DNA of 46,745 nucleotides, from NCBI GenBank assembly GCA_938017795.1, contig CALIJZ010000060.1:1-46745 (forward strand), in the 5' to 3' direction. The stretch comes from an uncultured Bacteriovoracaceae bacterium. GTDB lineage: Bacteria > Bdellovibrionota > Bacteriovoracia > Bacteriovoracales > Bacteriovoracaceae. Shown here in pieces: positions 1 to 8,399 of the stretch. Every line of letters begins with the position of its first letter. Positions within the stretch are counted from its first letter, which is position 1. A program made the position numbers and the translations under genes. The notes beneath the pieces are model-generated. The model made no database searches. It saw only the letters and a program-made list of their open reading frames with translations, and was not told the DNA's origin.

Positions 1-212
1 CGATATTAAAATTATGGTTTGTAGACGTTTCAAAAAAATTTAGAAACTTCTCGATTTAGCTTTTAACCAGCAAGCTGGCCAAACCAATACGCCAAATCTT
101 TGAAATTTCCATTAACGGAGTTCTTCTCATCTTCATTATATTAAACAGCAAACCAAAGTCTGCGTTTAAATTTCTTATATTCAATTGTCAAAGAGCTAAA
201 GTTTAAGGTTAT
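1..212 (-). other. Probable rRNA leader or spacer, no gene seen
   Basis: No open reading frame or tRNA is visible here. Read on the minus strand it follows directly from the tRNA-Ala 3' end and carries a boxA-like antitermination sequence (182-197). A small hairpin, CCAG-CAAG-CTGG, lies at 67-78. Together these suggest the leader or spacer of a 23S or 16S rRNA gene that would start just left of base 1. The rRNA itself is not in the window, so this is an inference. Confidence 0.5.
182..197 (-). promoter_or_regulatory. boxA-like antitermination element
   Basis: The minus strand reads AGCTCTTTGACAATTG, close to the boxA elements (GCTCTTTgAcA) found in leaders and spacers of bacterial rRNA operons, where Nus factors bind the RNA. 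It lies 16 nt downstream of the tRNA-Ala 3' end. Confidence 0.5.
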
Positions 213-288
213 TGGTGGAGATGACAGGAGTTGAACCTGCGACCCTCTGAATGCAAATCAGATGCTCTCCCAACTGAGCTACACCCCC
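213..288 (-). tRNA. tRNA-Ala(UGC)
   Basis: A 76-nt cloverleaf is readable on the minus strand. The acceptor stem GGGGGTG pairs with CATCTCC through two G-U pairs, followed by A73 and an encoded CCA. The D arm has the usual GTAGCTCAGTTGGGAGAGC pattern and the T loop is GTTCAAC. The anticodon stem TCTGA/TCAGA encloses loop TTTGCAT, giving anticodon TGC for alanine. Ala(UGC) is a common 16S-23S spacer tRNA, but here no tRNA-Ile or 16S gene precedes it; a protein-coding operon ends just upstream instead. Confidence 0.96.
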
Positions 289-315
289 AAATATCTAAAC
301 CTAAAACAGTAGTTG

Positions 316-345
316 AATGTAGTCGAAAATGAAAAAATCTGTCAA
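316..345 (-). promoter_or_regulatory. Sigma70 promoter of tRNA-Ala / putative rRNA operon
   Basis: The minus strand has a perfect -35 box TTGACA (345-340), an 18-bp spacer and TACATT (321-316) as -10. Transcription would begin about 20 nt before the tRNA 5' end. A consensus -35 box is typical of stable RNA promoters. Confidence 0.6.
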
Positions 346-379
346 CAAAAAGATAGATTTGAATTTAGAAAAATGAGTC

Positions 380-398
380 GCAGCCTGATTTTGGCTGC
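380..398 (-). terminator. Hairpin terminator after the secreted-protease operon
   Basis: GCAGCC and GGCTGC form a six-pair GC-rich stem around a 7-nt loop, 19 nt past the stop codon of the 418-1413 gene. On the plus strand it is followed at once by TTTT; on the minus strand the T tract starts five bases later. It probably ends the leftward operon and separates it from the tRNA promoter. Confidence 0.6.
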
Positions 399-417
399 TT
401 TTAATTTATTATAGCTC

Positions 418-1413
418 TCAAATTACTCTAAAAGATGGTTTAAACCAACAAACTGGCCTCATTCCAATCTTATCACCATTTGAAATACTGCAAGCACCAA
501 CATTAGGATCTTTTAAATCAACATCATCTTCTACTGGCTTATCACATAATGCTCCCGCTATATATGTATCTAATCTGCATTGAGCTTCAGGATGTTTATG
601 CTTGGTTCTATAAACTTTTGATCTAGATGTCTTTTTAAATCTCGGCATATTCTTTTCTACATATTCAGGGAACCATCTTCTAGCAACTGCCCCGAAACCG
701 AATTTAAGAGATTTTAAAATCCTTGCTGTATGTAAGCCAGCCATTGCAATTCTGTAACATAAATATACTTCAGCTTCAGATTTATAAACACTTTCACATT
801 GTTCTAATGCATAAGAATCAACTTGATTAGACCTTTTTTTAACTAAATCTTTAGTTGTTTTAAAAATTTCTGCCCGCTCATTCATAATTTTTTCATTATC
901 ATCATCAGCAAACATTTTTCGTAAACATTTTAATGCTGCCCAATAATCAGACTGCCCTTCATTACTGGCCCACTTTATTTTACTAGATCTACTACCACTA
1001 ACTTTGGGAGCTCCTCCCATATGGTGTCCAATTTCGTGACATAGAATAGCTGTTGTAGAATCTAGTGTAGCTTCATAATGTCTAGAAATTCCACCAAACA
1101 TTTCAACTTTTAATACCGCCTCTCCGTCAATAATATCTCTACTAGCACGAGCATTTGCGGTTTTATCAGACCACAAGTTTTGAATATATAAACGTTTATT
1201 ATATTTAGACATAGCAATAGGACCATAGATTTCCATTGCTTTTGAAATTCTTTGATCAACTTTTTCTTTTGTTACTTCGTTAACATCATCTAGATCTAAG
1301 ATATAATTATTTTCGGGAGCAAAAAGATGTTCACCTTTTCTATGACTATCTGATGCATAACTTAAAGTAGTCAAAAAATAAAAGATTAACGAGATTAACT
1401 TTATAAGATTCAT
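418..1413 (-). CDS. Secreted HEXXH zinc metalloprotein, probable peptidase
   Basis: This 331-residue protein begins with a clear signal peptide (about residues 1-20, ending SYA), so it is exported. The central motif HEIGHHMGG (residues 126-134) is a zinc-binding HEXXH in which E127 would be catalytic. About 22 residues on, NEGQSD (151-156) could supply the third ligand E152, as NExxxD does in gluzincins such as thermolysin. Several cysteines in the mature part suit disulfide bonds. The start has a GGAG ribosome site. It is the last gene of a three-gene operon behind an M4 protease and a lipoprotein, so a role in digesting external or prey protein fits. I do not recognise the family; peptidase activity is inferred from the motif. 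Confidence 0.7.
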   Translation of the reverse strand: MNLIKLISLIFYFLTTLSYASDSHRKGEHLFAPENNYILDLDDVNEVTKEKVDQRISKAMEIYGPIAMSKYNKRLYIQNLWSDKTANARASRDIIDGEAVLKVEMFGGISRHYEATLDSTTAILCHEIGHHMGGAPKVSGSRSSKIKWASNEGQSDYWAALKCLRKMFADDDNEKIMNERAEIFKTTKDLVKKRSNQVDSYALEQCESVYKSEAEVYLCYRIAMAGLHTARILKSLKFGFGAVARRWFPEYVEKNMPRFKKTSRSKVYRTKHKHPEAQCRLDTYIAGALCDKPVEDDVDLKDPNVGACSISNGDKIGMRPVCWFKPSFRVI

Positions 1414-1422
1414 TACTTTCTC

Positions 1423-1812
1423 CTAGTTAAAATACTTTGCTAAAGAGTCGGAACATGACAAATTTGCAAAACTATTTGTTATATTTTTATGATTAATTTT
1501 CATAATCAAAGCATTAGATGACTTTGTTTCAATCAATAAACTTCTATCTTTCGATTCAACTAAAGTAGCAAAAGAATTACCATTTGTAGTCATCACTTTC
1601 ACTTTACCATTATAAAGAGTTTCTTCTCCAGCAAAAGAAATTTTTGATAAATGAGCTTGGGAATTATTTTTGTTTACAGAAAGCTTTAAAGTAAAGCCTG
1701 CATCAACATACTCTCCACTAGAGTCACAAATGATATTAGCAGACCTTCTAAATAATGAGCTGCTTTCACAGCCCATTAAGATAGAGATAATAAAAGTTAA
1801 TATTATTCTCAA
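1423..1812 (-). CDS. Putative lipoprotein of unknown function
   Basis: The 129-residue protein has a short hydrophobic leader ending in ILMGC, a lipobox with Cys15 as the lipid-bearing residue, so it should be a membrane-anchored lipoprotein. The start codon is TTG: an in-frame stop lies just upstream, and the next ATG falls inside the lipobox, so no other start keeps the signal. No clear ribosome site is seen; translation may be coupled to the protease gene that ends 17 nt upstream. The mature part is probably beta-rich and contains a second Cys near the C-terminus. It sits between two secreted metallopeptidases and might help their export or act as an inhibitor, but no family is recognised. 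Confidence 0.65.
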   Translation of the reverse strand: MRIILTFIISILMGCESSSLFRRSANIICDSSGEYVDAGFTLKLSVNKNNSQAHLSKISFAGEETLYNGKVKVMTTNGNSFATLVESKDRSLLIETKSSNALIMKINHKNITNSFANLSCSDSLAKYFN

Positions 1813-1829
1813 TATTTGAAAAAGCTATT

Positions 1830-3353
1830 CTATATTCCAACCGCTTTCCAAGCAGCTTGTACTGATTTCACTTCAGATGAAGAAAGAATTTCTTGAGCAG
1901 TTAGTATTGTCTCTTCTTTAGCATCTTGAAAATTAGAAGAAGAAACAAGTGCTTCGGTAAATGTAAGGTAAAAAACAGCCATTGCCTTTTCCATTCCAAT
2001 TCCTTTAACTCTAATCTTAGTTTTTCCTCTAGGATGAGTTCCGCCTTCAACTAATAAATGAAATGCTAAGTTTATAATCCCTGAATTTAGATGGACTCCA
2101 CCATTATCACCTGTGCCTTTGTATCTCTCTGGGTAATAGTCTCTACTATAAAGATCACTTTTTGGTCTTCTTTCTCGATCTTTCGTAGGGTTATCCATAT
2201 ATCTTAAGGCATCTCCAGCCTTCCCAGGTGTCCAAACATCTTCACCAAGTTTCCAATCAAACTTACTTCTCTGAATATTATATTCTGCAAACGAAGCCAT
2301 TATATCTGAAAATGATTCATTTAATGCTCCTGATTCATTGAGATATCTAAGTTTAGATGTAGATGTAGTGATTCCATGAGTAATTTCATGAGCTACAACA
2401 TCAAGTGCTCCTGACAATGGTGCTGAGTTTTTTCCGTCGCCATCACCATAGCTCATCGCTTTTCCATCCCAAAAAGCATTTACATAATTATCACTAAAGT
2501 TCATTGAAACATGAACGAAAGATTTAATTTTTGTTCCCTTATTATCAAAACTGTTTCTATTAAATTTATTTTTTAATAATTCTAAAAACTTCCCAGTAAA
2601 GTAATGAGCATCAACTGCAGCTTTATCTGAAAAGACATCATCTGCACTTTTTATCTTTTTTCCCTTTAAATTAAATAATCTATTAAATGGTCCAAGCCTA
2701 GCATGGGCCATACTTAATGTTTCAAAAGAAAGATTTCCTTCATGTTTTAGAACATACTTTCCTGAGTTGCTATCAATTGATGTAGAAAGTTCTCTTTTAT
2801 CTCCATTGACTCCGATTCCAACTCCATGGTTCAATCCATCAAAAGCATTGATAATTTTACCGGTAGTAGCATCTAAATATACAATAGCTTTTCTTCCTAA
2901 AGCTGTTTTTTCTATAAGCTCATAAGCCAAAAGCGTTTCTGTTTCTAATGGATAAATAACCAGCTCAACTTTTTGTGGTAAAAAATTATTGATTTCTTTT
3001 TTCACAACCTTAACCGCTGAAGATTTACTTAACTTAGGTTTAATTGTTTTTAAATTAGATACTCGTGCTCTTCTTCCTGAAACACGTCTGATTTTTCCAT
3101 TCTTTATATGATAAACTAATTCTGAGCCAATAACTCTTAAACCTTCATGCTTGTGAACTTTCCTAACTCTTCCATTCCTTACTGAATGAGTTTTATTCCC
3201 TAAGCTTTTCAAAGTGGATTTAAACTTTCTAGCCGGATAAGTGTGTACTTCACTATTGTTGGTTTGATATTTTCTTAAGCTATCTGCATTTGATAATGAT
3301 GAACCCAATAAAAATAAAATTGAGATAAGTTTCATTTTGAAAAATGATTTCAT
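1830..3353 (-). CDS. M4 family (thermolysin-like) secreted metalloprotease
   Basis: This 507-residue neutral protease hydrolyses peptide bonds outside the cytoplasm. It has a signal peptide (1-23), a propeptide region (about 30-175) of FTP/PepSY type with the DATTGKIINAFDG end, then the catalytic domain. HEITH (322-326) carries two zinc ligands and catalytic E323; GALNESFSD (342-350) supplies the third ligand E346; DNGGVHLNSG places the transition-state histidine at H421, matching thermolysin H231. No C-terminal add-on domain is present. The ATG start is preceded by AGGAGGG. It is first in an operon with a lipoprotein and a second metalloprotein. Secreted proteases of this family suit a predatory or scavenging life. 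Confidence 0.95.
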   Translation of the reverse strand: MKSFFKMKLISILFLLGSSLSNADSLRKYQTNNSEVHTYPARKFKSTLKSLGNKTHSVRNGRVRKVHKHEGLRVIGSELVYHIKNGKIRRVSGRRARVSNLKTIKPKLSKSSAVKVVKKEINNFLPQKVELVIYPLETETLLAYELIEKTALGRKAIVYLDATTGKIINAFDGLNHGVGIGVNGDKRELSTSIDSNSGKYVLKHEGNLSFETLSMAHARLGPFNRLFNLKGKKIKSADDVFSDKAAVDAHYFTGKFLELLKNKFNRNSFDNKGTKIKSFVHVSMNFSDNYVNAFWDGKAMSYGDGDGKNSAPLSGALDVVAHEITHGITTSTSKLRYLNESGALNESFSDIMASFAEYNIQRSKFDWKLGEDVWTPGKAGDALRYMDNPTKDRERRPKSDLYSRDYYPERYKGTGDNGGVHLNSGIINLAFHLLVEGGTHPRGKTKIRVKGIGMEKAMAVFYLTFTEALVSSSNFQDAKEETILTAQEILSSSEVKSVQAAWKAVGI

Positions 3354-3414
3354 ATACCCTCCTGTGGCAATATTTATGATAAAGAAATCCTAATTTACTC
3401 ACTCAGGTTTGACG

Positions 3415-3442
3415 ATTATAGAATGCTCTTAAGCTCTTACAA
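3415..3442 (-). promoter_or_regulatory. Sigma70 promoter of the secreted-protease operon
   Basis: The minus strand shows TTGTAA (3442-3437), a 16-bp spacer and a perfect TATAAT (3420-3415). The predicted start near 3408 leaves a leader of about 55 nt before the M4 protease ATG. Confidence 0.55.
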
Positions 3443-3498
3443 GATGTATGTAAATGTGATTTTTAGAATGAATTTTCAATTATATTTTATTTAAATCG

Positions 3499-4011
3499 CT
3501 ATTTAAGATGAAGCATACCTTGGCGCAATTGTGTATCAGACTTCTTACCCACCCAAAGTTTATGGAAATTTCGAGATAAAGAAGGATTGTTTATAACATT
3601 TCTTTTACCTTCAGCCTCAAGAATCAAAGATTTCTCTGTGAAAATAATTTTTATTTTCGTTCCATAGGTAATTTTTGATATTATATTTTTCCAATTTTCA
3701 ATCGCCGTAACATTCTCTTCAGTATAAATATTATATTTCTTTAAACCCTTTTCAAGAGTGCTGCGAAGATCATCAAAGGTTATATCACGTAAAAAGTTAA
3801 TCTCTATGACTTTAGGAAAAAGAGATTGAATTTCATTAAGATCTGAGCTTTTTTTCGGTAAATAAAATGCTGCTTTATAAACATCAATTTTAAAAATGGT
3901 GGCTTCTTTAAGTCCCACTCCATTTAAAAGTAATTTGTGATTTTTGGATTCTTTAGAAAAAGAATTAATACCAATCGAAAAAAGTAAAATAAATAGAATC
4001 TTTATCAACAT
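3499..4011 (-). CDS. Exported chalcone isomerase-like protein
   Basis: The 170-residue protein has an N-terminal signal peptide (about 1-20) and the pattern of the bacterial chalcone-isomerase-like family (Pfam Chalcone_3 type): an opening NGVGLKEATIFKIDVYKAAFYLP strand pair, whose first part names the family well, then a helical stretch with INFLRDITFDD. Members are periplasmic and of unknown substrate; the plant enzyme activity should not be assumed. No Shine-Dalgarno is present, but an extended -10 box lies 6 nt before the ATG, so it may be made from a leaderless transcript as well as from the respiratory operon whose last gene lies 21 nt upstream. Confidence 0.7.
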   Translation of the reverse strand: MLIKILFILLFSIGINSFSKESKNHKLLLNGVGLKEATIFKIDVYKAAFYLPKKSSDLNEIQSLFPKVIEINFLRDITFDDLRSTLEKGLKKYNIYTEENVTAIENWKNIISKITYGTKIKIIFTEKSLILEAEGKRNVINNPSLSRNFHKLWVGKKSDTQLRQGMLHLK

Positions 4012-4017
4012 GATTTT

Positions 4018-4026
4018 ATTATAGCA
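4018..4026 (-). promoter_or_regulatory. Extended -10 promoter giving a leaderless transcript
   Basis: The minus strand reads TGCTATAAT, a full extended -10 element, ending 6 nt before the ATG at 4011. Transcription would start at or next to the start codon. No -35 box is apparent, which extended -10 promoters tolerate. Confidence 0.45.
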
Positions 4027-4032
4027 CAGGTC

Positions 4033-4239
4033 TTATTTTCCATGCCTTTTTTTATCTTTCGTATAGATAAAAAGCTTTAAAACGAAAAAAAACACTATCA
4101 GAAAGCCAATCAGCCCATAAGTTGGAACTATTATTTGATCTTTCTCTACTCTTTCATGTTGCATTCCAGGAAACACAGGGTGGTAAGGCCCAATATCTTT
4201 TTGAGTAGTATTTGCGTGGTCTGTCTTTTCAGTACTCAT
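4033..4239 (-). CDS. Small single-span membrane protein of the oxidase operon
   Basis: This 68-residue protein has a polar N-terminus, one membrane helix (about residues 39-60) and a short basic tail ending in KDKKRHGK, so the tail should face the cytoplasm. It starts 2 nt after the subunit IV gene ends and is the last gene of the cox part of the operon. Short single-helix proteins at this place are usually accessory or assembly subunits of haem-copper oxidases. No named family is recognised. Confidence 0.6.
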   Translation of the reverse strand: MSTEKTDHANTTQKDIGPYHPVFPGMQHERVEKDQIIVPTYGLIGFLIVFFFVLKLFIYTKDKKRHGK

Positions 4240-4241
4240 AA

Positions 4242-4520
4242 TTACCTCGCTCCTGTTTCAAGCATTAATGCAACAGCATAGATAAATGCTGAAATTGGTA
4301 TAAGAGAAATAAATTTTAGCCATTTAGATTCAAACTCTAAGTGCATATAATACCATCCAACAAGCCCGGCTTTTATAACAGCTAATAAAGATAAAGAACC
4401 TGCATGAAGTGAGTATTGTAATTTCATTTCTGGAATTGCAATCTCAACTGCAGTCAACACTGCTAGAACTACAAATATAATTAAATATTTCTTTGTATGA
4501 GAGTGGGCACCTTCTGCCAT
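4242..4520 (-). CDS. Cytochrome c oxidase subunit IV (prokaryotic type)
   Basis: The 92-residue protein has three membrane helices and the features of the small subunit IV of caa3/bo3-type oxidases (COX4_pro family): an N-terminal His-containing tail, a helix ending in VEIAIPE, and a central KAGLVGWYYMHLEFE segment. It lies in the inner membrane and helps assemble or stabilise the oxidase core; it carries no metal. It follows the SCO gene by 2 nt and precedes another small membrane protein. Confidence 0.85.
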   Translation of the reverse strand: MAEGAHSHTKKYLIIFVVLAVLTAVEIAIPEMKLQYSLHAGSLSLLAVIKAGLVGWYYMHLEFESKWLKFISLIPISAFIYAVALMLETGAR

Positions 4521-4522
4521 AA

Positions 4523-5194
4523 TTACTCCTTTGTCCCAGGACTGTGTATCAATTTATTAACCACTAATCCTAAGTCTATCATCATTTTATTAATATCATC
4601 TTTGTTATTTGAGTACATTGATCTGATTCTTCCTTGCTCATCTACAAGAAAATATTTTTGAGTATGAGCAATATCATAAAGATCATTACTTAACTCTTTA
4701 TCACCCATCGCTACTTTAAAACCACCTACAATTACTGATTCCATCTGTTCTTGTGAACCAGTTAAGAATTTCCAAACATAAGGATTAGCTCCAAGCTCTC
4801 TTGCGTGTGAAAAAAGTTTTTGAGGTTTGTCAGTTTCAGGATCTACAGTGAAAGAAACAATTCCTACTTTTGTTCCAAGTCCTTTAACTCTTTTTTGAAT
4901 GACTTGTGTTTCTTTCATTATCTCAGGACATACTGATGGACAACTAGTGAAATGAAAATTTGCTATATATGGCTTTCCATTTAAATCTTTTGAACCAAAA
5001 GATTTACCATTTTCATCTAAAAGTTCATATTCAGGCAAAGTATATAAAACAGGAAGATCTGGTGGTAGCTCTCTATTTACAGACCTATAAATAGGAATAG
5101 AGAACATGATGATGCTAGTAAAAACCCAAAACCAAGGCTTAATTAATAATCTTTCTACAAAATTATTTTGTCTTAATATCCCAGCTCGCTCCAT
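4523..5194 (-). CDS. SCO1/SenC copper chaperone for the CuA site
   Basis: This 223-residue protein delivers copper to, or reduces, the CuA centre of cytochrome oxidase subunit II on the outer face of the membrane. It has one N-terminal membrane anchor (about 21-38) and a thioredoxin-like domain. The copper ligands are visible: C85 and C89 in TSCPSVCPE, and H177 in DIAHTQKYF. VDPETD is a further family mark. Its ATG overlaps the stop of the dihaem cytochrome gene (TAATG), so the two are translated together, and CoxB, its likely client, is in the same operon. Confidence 0.92.
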   Translation of the reverse strand: MERAGILRQNNFVERLLIKPWFWVFTSIIMFSIPIYRSVNRELPPDLPVLYTLPEYELLDENGKSFGSKDLNGKPYIANFHFTSCPSVCPEIMKETQVIQKRVKGLGTKVGIVSFTVDPETDKPQKLFSHARELGANPYVWKFLTGSQEQMESVIVGGFKVAMGDKELSNDLYDIAHTQKYFLVDEQGRIRSMYSNNKDDINKMMIDLGLVVNKLIHSPGTKE

Positions 5195-6090
5195 TAGTTA
5201 CCTATCGCTTCAAAGAATTTTTTTCTTTCTGGAGTTTTCTTTAAGTTCATCAATGACTTTACATAATAAGAAACTGCCCAAATTTCATGATCAGCAATTG
5301 TTTCTTTCCATGATGGCATTCCAGAACCTGTCACTCCCGCTGCTAATCTCATTGCAATTTCTTCAACAGTGTCGGCAGATCTAATTTCATGCCACGTAAA
5401 ATCAGGTGGTAAGTATTTAGCAAATCTATCTTTTGAATCATAGAAATAATATTCTGAATCTTGAGGTTTAAGTTGAAAATAATCATCATCAAACTCAGTT
5501 AACGCTTCTCCGTTATATTTCTCATTCATCATAGATAAATCACTTTTTGAAACATAACCTCTGTGGCATGTTTGGCAGTTTGCAACCATATGATAAACTT
5601 CTCTACCTTTTGCAATTGCAGATTGTTCTCTGGCCATAGTGTATGGGTCAGCTTCTAGCTCTACAGTAGTTCCAACAGAACCTTCTTGTTCCCAAACTTG
5701 AGGAGCAAAAGTTTTAATATATTGAGTAACTGCATAAGCTTGCTGGTCTGAAACATCCCATGGGAGCATTGCTGTTCCTTTTAAACCTTTTTGAAGAATT
5801 CTAATGAAGTCCTCATCTGTAGGTAATTCCCCATCAGCAACAAGACCAAACTTATAAAGACCTTGTTTGAAGTTTCTTGGAGGTGGAATTGAGCCTTTAG
5901 CTGCTGGACCGTTACCATCACCTTCAACACCATGACATGCCATACAGTATTCTAAGTAAACTTGATGTCCAAGATTTAGAGTATCTGCACTCACCTTTTT
6001 ATTTCCAAGAAAGATTTTGTCTTCTTTAAAGCTATTTCCTGTACATGAGGAAATTAAAATACTTACAAAAAAGATAATTAAAGTTTTCAT
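5194..6090 (-). CDS. Dihaem c-type cytochrome lipoprotein
   Basis: The 298-residue protein has a lipobox LISSC (Cys16) and two CXXCH haem sites, CMACH (49-53) and CQTCH (172-176). Candidate Met axial ligands are in KGTAMLPW (about 108) and GSGMPSW near the C-terminus. Each half resembles a mono-haem cytochrome c fold, so it is a tandem cytochrome tethered to the membrane surface. CoxB has no fused cytochrome domain, so this protein is the obvious electron donor to CuA, or the link between the bc complex and the oxidase. It lies between the second CoxC-like gene and SCO. Confidence 0.9.
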   Translation of the reverse strand: MKTLIIFFVSILISSCTGNSFKEDKIFLGNKKVSADTLNLGHQVYLEYCMACHGVEGDGNGPAAKGSIPPPRNFKQGLYKFGLVADGELPTDEDFIRILQKGLKGTAMLPWDVSDQQAYAVTQYIKTFAPQVWEQEGSVGTTVELEADPYTMAREQSAIAKGREVYHMVANCQTCHRGYVSKSDLSMMNEKYNGEALTEFDDDYFQLKPQDSEYYFYDSKDRFAKYLPPDFTWHEIRSADTVEEIAMRLAAGVTGSGMPSWKETIADHEIWAVSYYVKSLMNLKKTPERKKFFEAIGN

Positions 6091-6099
6091 ATATAACCT

Positions 6100-6675
6100 T
6101 TAAATTAAAAACATCGTCACAAACATTAATAGCCAAACAATATCTAAAAAATGCCAAAACTTAGAAACATGAATTACTCTGAAATTAAAGTTCGTATCAT
6201 TTGCTTTTGTTTTAAATGATAAAAGCCAACAAAGAGCAATAATACCCATAAAAATATGAGCTGCATGAATCCAACTAAAAGCTTGAATGATAGAAGCGAA
6301 AGTTCCAGATCCAACATCTAGTCCTGTAGAGTTCATCTCATTCCATAACATTTTTTGAGAAACTAAAAATCCAATACCTAAAAGTATTGTTGAATATAAA
6401 TATTTTTTAGACTTACTCACATTAGATTTATAGTTTTTTGAAAATAAATATAATGTATAACTACTAATAACTACCAAAACCGTACTAATTATTGGCCAAT
6501 ATAAAGACACTTCTTCAAACCCCATTGGTGGCCATTGAGATTCTTTAAATCTAAGAAGAGCATAAGCCAAAAATAAAGCAGCAAATAACATAACCCATGA
6601 AACCATCAAAATAGTAAAAGCAATCTCTTTTGGATGCTTCATCGTCTCGTTAATGTTCATAGATTTGATTGTCAT
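6100..6675 (-). CDS. Second subunit III-like protein of the oxidase
   Basis: This 191-residue membrane protein has five predicted helices and the pattern of haem-copper oxidase subunit III: KEIAFTILMVSWVMLFAALFLAYALLR at the start, a WIHAAHIFMG segment and FWHFLDIVWLLMFVTMFLI at the end (each named here in parts). It overlaps CoxA as TAATG. A second, clearer subunit III is encoded at 11190-11801, so this operon has two. This copy is more divergent in its middle third. It may replace the other under some condition, or both may sit in the same complex. Confidence 0.8.
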   Translation of the reverse strand: MTIKSMNINETMKHPKEIAFTILMVSWVMLFAALFLAYALLRFKESQWPPMGFEEVSLYWPIISTVLVVISSYTLYLFSKNYKSNVSKSKKYLYSTILLGIGFLVSQKMLWNEMNSTGLDVGSGTFASIIQAFSWIHAAHIFMGIIALCWLLSFKTKANDTNFNFRVIHVSKFWHFLDIVWLLMFVTMFLI

Positions 6676-8399
6676 TACTTAGCTAGCTCCTCAGTCTGGT
6701 ACTGAAAGTCTCTTCCATTATCTAGTTTTGGATTTCCAAACTCATGTGGTCCACATTTAACTGTAGGAATTTCTTCAAAGTTATAGTGAATTGGAGGAGA
6801 TGGAATAGTCCATTCCAGTGTTCCAACTTCCCAAGGGTTGGCTGGAGCTTTTTTTCCTTTATATAACGAGTAAACAAAGTTCCAAACAAATGGTAATTGT
6901 CCTACCCCCATTAAAAGAGCTGAGTAAGTTATAAATTTATTCATCGGAATAAGCTTTTCTAAAAACTCATAAACAAATGGGTTGTAAAGCCTTCTGTGCA
7001 TTCCTGCAAAACCAACAACCATCATTCCCATGAATACACCATTTAGACCAACCATTGTGATCCAAAAGTGAATTTTGGCTAGTTTCTCATCCATCATTCT
7101 TCCAAACATTTTTGGAAACCAGAAGTATGTTCCAGCATAACCACCAAGTAAAACTGAAGCGGCCATCGTGTAATGGAAGTGACCAACTACAAAATAAGTA
7201 TCATGAAGATATAAATCTGTTGAAACTGTTCCAAGATATAATCCTGTTAATCCACCAAGACCAAAAACAAAAACAACTCCCATTGAAAATAACATTGGTG
7301 AGTGAAATCTGATTGATCCTTTATAGAGAGTTCCTAACCAGTTAGCGAATAAAATCGCTGAAGGAATAGAAATCGTCATCGTAAGAGTCATAAATGTTTG
7401 TGTAAGAAGCGGACTCATTTGAGTCGTAAACATATGGTGACCATAAACTAGCGTTGATAAAATTGTAATCGTCGTCATGGAAAGTGCAGTTGCTTTTGCA
7501 CCAAAAGCCGGCTTTCTAGCAAAGAATGATAGAAAGTCTGAAACCATTCCCCAAGCAGGTAAAATTAAAATATAAACTTCAGGGTGACCAAAGATCCAAA
7601 AAACATGCTGGAATAAAATAGGATCACCTGAACCACTTGTTGCGGCGGCCCCTGCCAAGAAGAAGGTAGTTCCAAATACTCTATCAAAAGTAAGTAAGAT
7701 AACACCTGCTCCTAATACGGGAAGAAAGATTGCGTTTAAAATAGCTGTTAACCAAAGTCCCCAGATAGTTAAAGGCATATCAAAATAACCCATTCCTGGA
7801 GCTCTAAAACAAATAACAGTAGTAATATAATTTACTGCTCCCATTGTTGAACTTACACCTAGAACAAAAATTGATAAACACCAAAGAGTCTGACCTGCTC
7901 CAGGAGAACCAACTAATGTTGATAATGTAGGATAAGAGGTCCAACCACCCGCAGCTCCCCCTAGAGGAGTAAATAAAGAGCCAAGTAATAAAGCTCCAGA
8001 TAAAACTGCAATATGAAATGAGAGCATATTAAAGATTGGAAATGCCATATCTCGGGCACCAATCATTAGAGGAATACAATAATTTCCAAAGGCTCCAATT
8101 AAAATAGGAGTAATGGCAAAGAAAATCATAATCGTTCCATGCAATGTAAAAAGCATAGAATAAGTATCTGGAGGAACTATTCCGTTTGTATGAGGAAATA
8201 ATAAATTTCCAAGTACTGGAAAAGCCTCTCCTGGAAAAGCAAGAGTCCATCTAATTAGAAGGGCCATCATCCCGCCGATTCCTAAAAAGAAGATTCCGTA
8301 CCAAAGAAATTGTTTACCAATAACTTTGTGATCATATGAAAATACATATTTACTTAAAAACGTCGTAGGTGCGGCATGTTTGCCGTGTGCATAAGTCAT
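6675..8399 (-). CDS. coxA: Cytochrome c oxidase subunit I (aa3-type, divergent K-channel)
   Basis: The catalytic subunit (574 residues, about 12 helices) reduces O2 to water at a haem a3-CuB site and pumps protons. Haem a ligands are H87 (FTLHGTIMIF) and H409; haem a3 uses H407 (VVGHFHYT). CuB ligands are H272 of GHPEVY, cross-linked to Y276, and H321/H322 (YGHHMF). D-channel marks are kept: N106, D117 (GARDMAFP) and E274. The K-channel lysine is not: in ungapped alignment from HHMF, the position of bovine K319 (IPTGVK) is L350 (IPSAIL). It overlaps coxB as TAATG and lies in an operon holding all other oxidase parts. Confidence 0.96.
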   Translation of the reverse strand: MTYAHGKHAAPTTFLSKYVFSYDHKVIGKQFLWYGIFFLGIGGMMALLIRWTLAFPGEAFPVLGNLLFPHTNGIVPPDTYSMLFTLHGTIMIFFAITPILIGAFGNYCIPLMIGARDMAFPIFNMLSFHIAVLSGALLLGSLFTPLGGAAGGWTSYPTLSTLVGSPGAGQTLWCLSIFVLGVSSTMGAVNYITTVICFRAPGMGYFDMPLTIWGLWLTAILNAIFLPVLGAGVILLTFDRVFGTTFFLAGAAATSGSGDPILFQHVFWIFGHPEVYILILPAWGMVSDFLSFFARKPAFGAKATALSMTTITILSTLVYGHHMFTTQMSPLLTQTFMTLTMTISIPSAILFANWLGTLYKGSIRFHSPMLFSMGVVFVFGLGGLTGLYLGTVSTDLYLHDTYFVVGHFHYTMAASVLLGGYAGTYFWFPKMFGRMMDEKLAKIHFWITMVGLNGVFMGMMVVGFAGMHRRLYNPFVYEFLEKLIPMNKFITYSALLMGVGQLPFVWNFVYSLYKGKKAPANPWEVGTLEWTIPSPPIHYNFEEIPTVKCGPHEFGNPKLDNGRDFQYQTEELAK

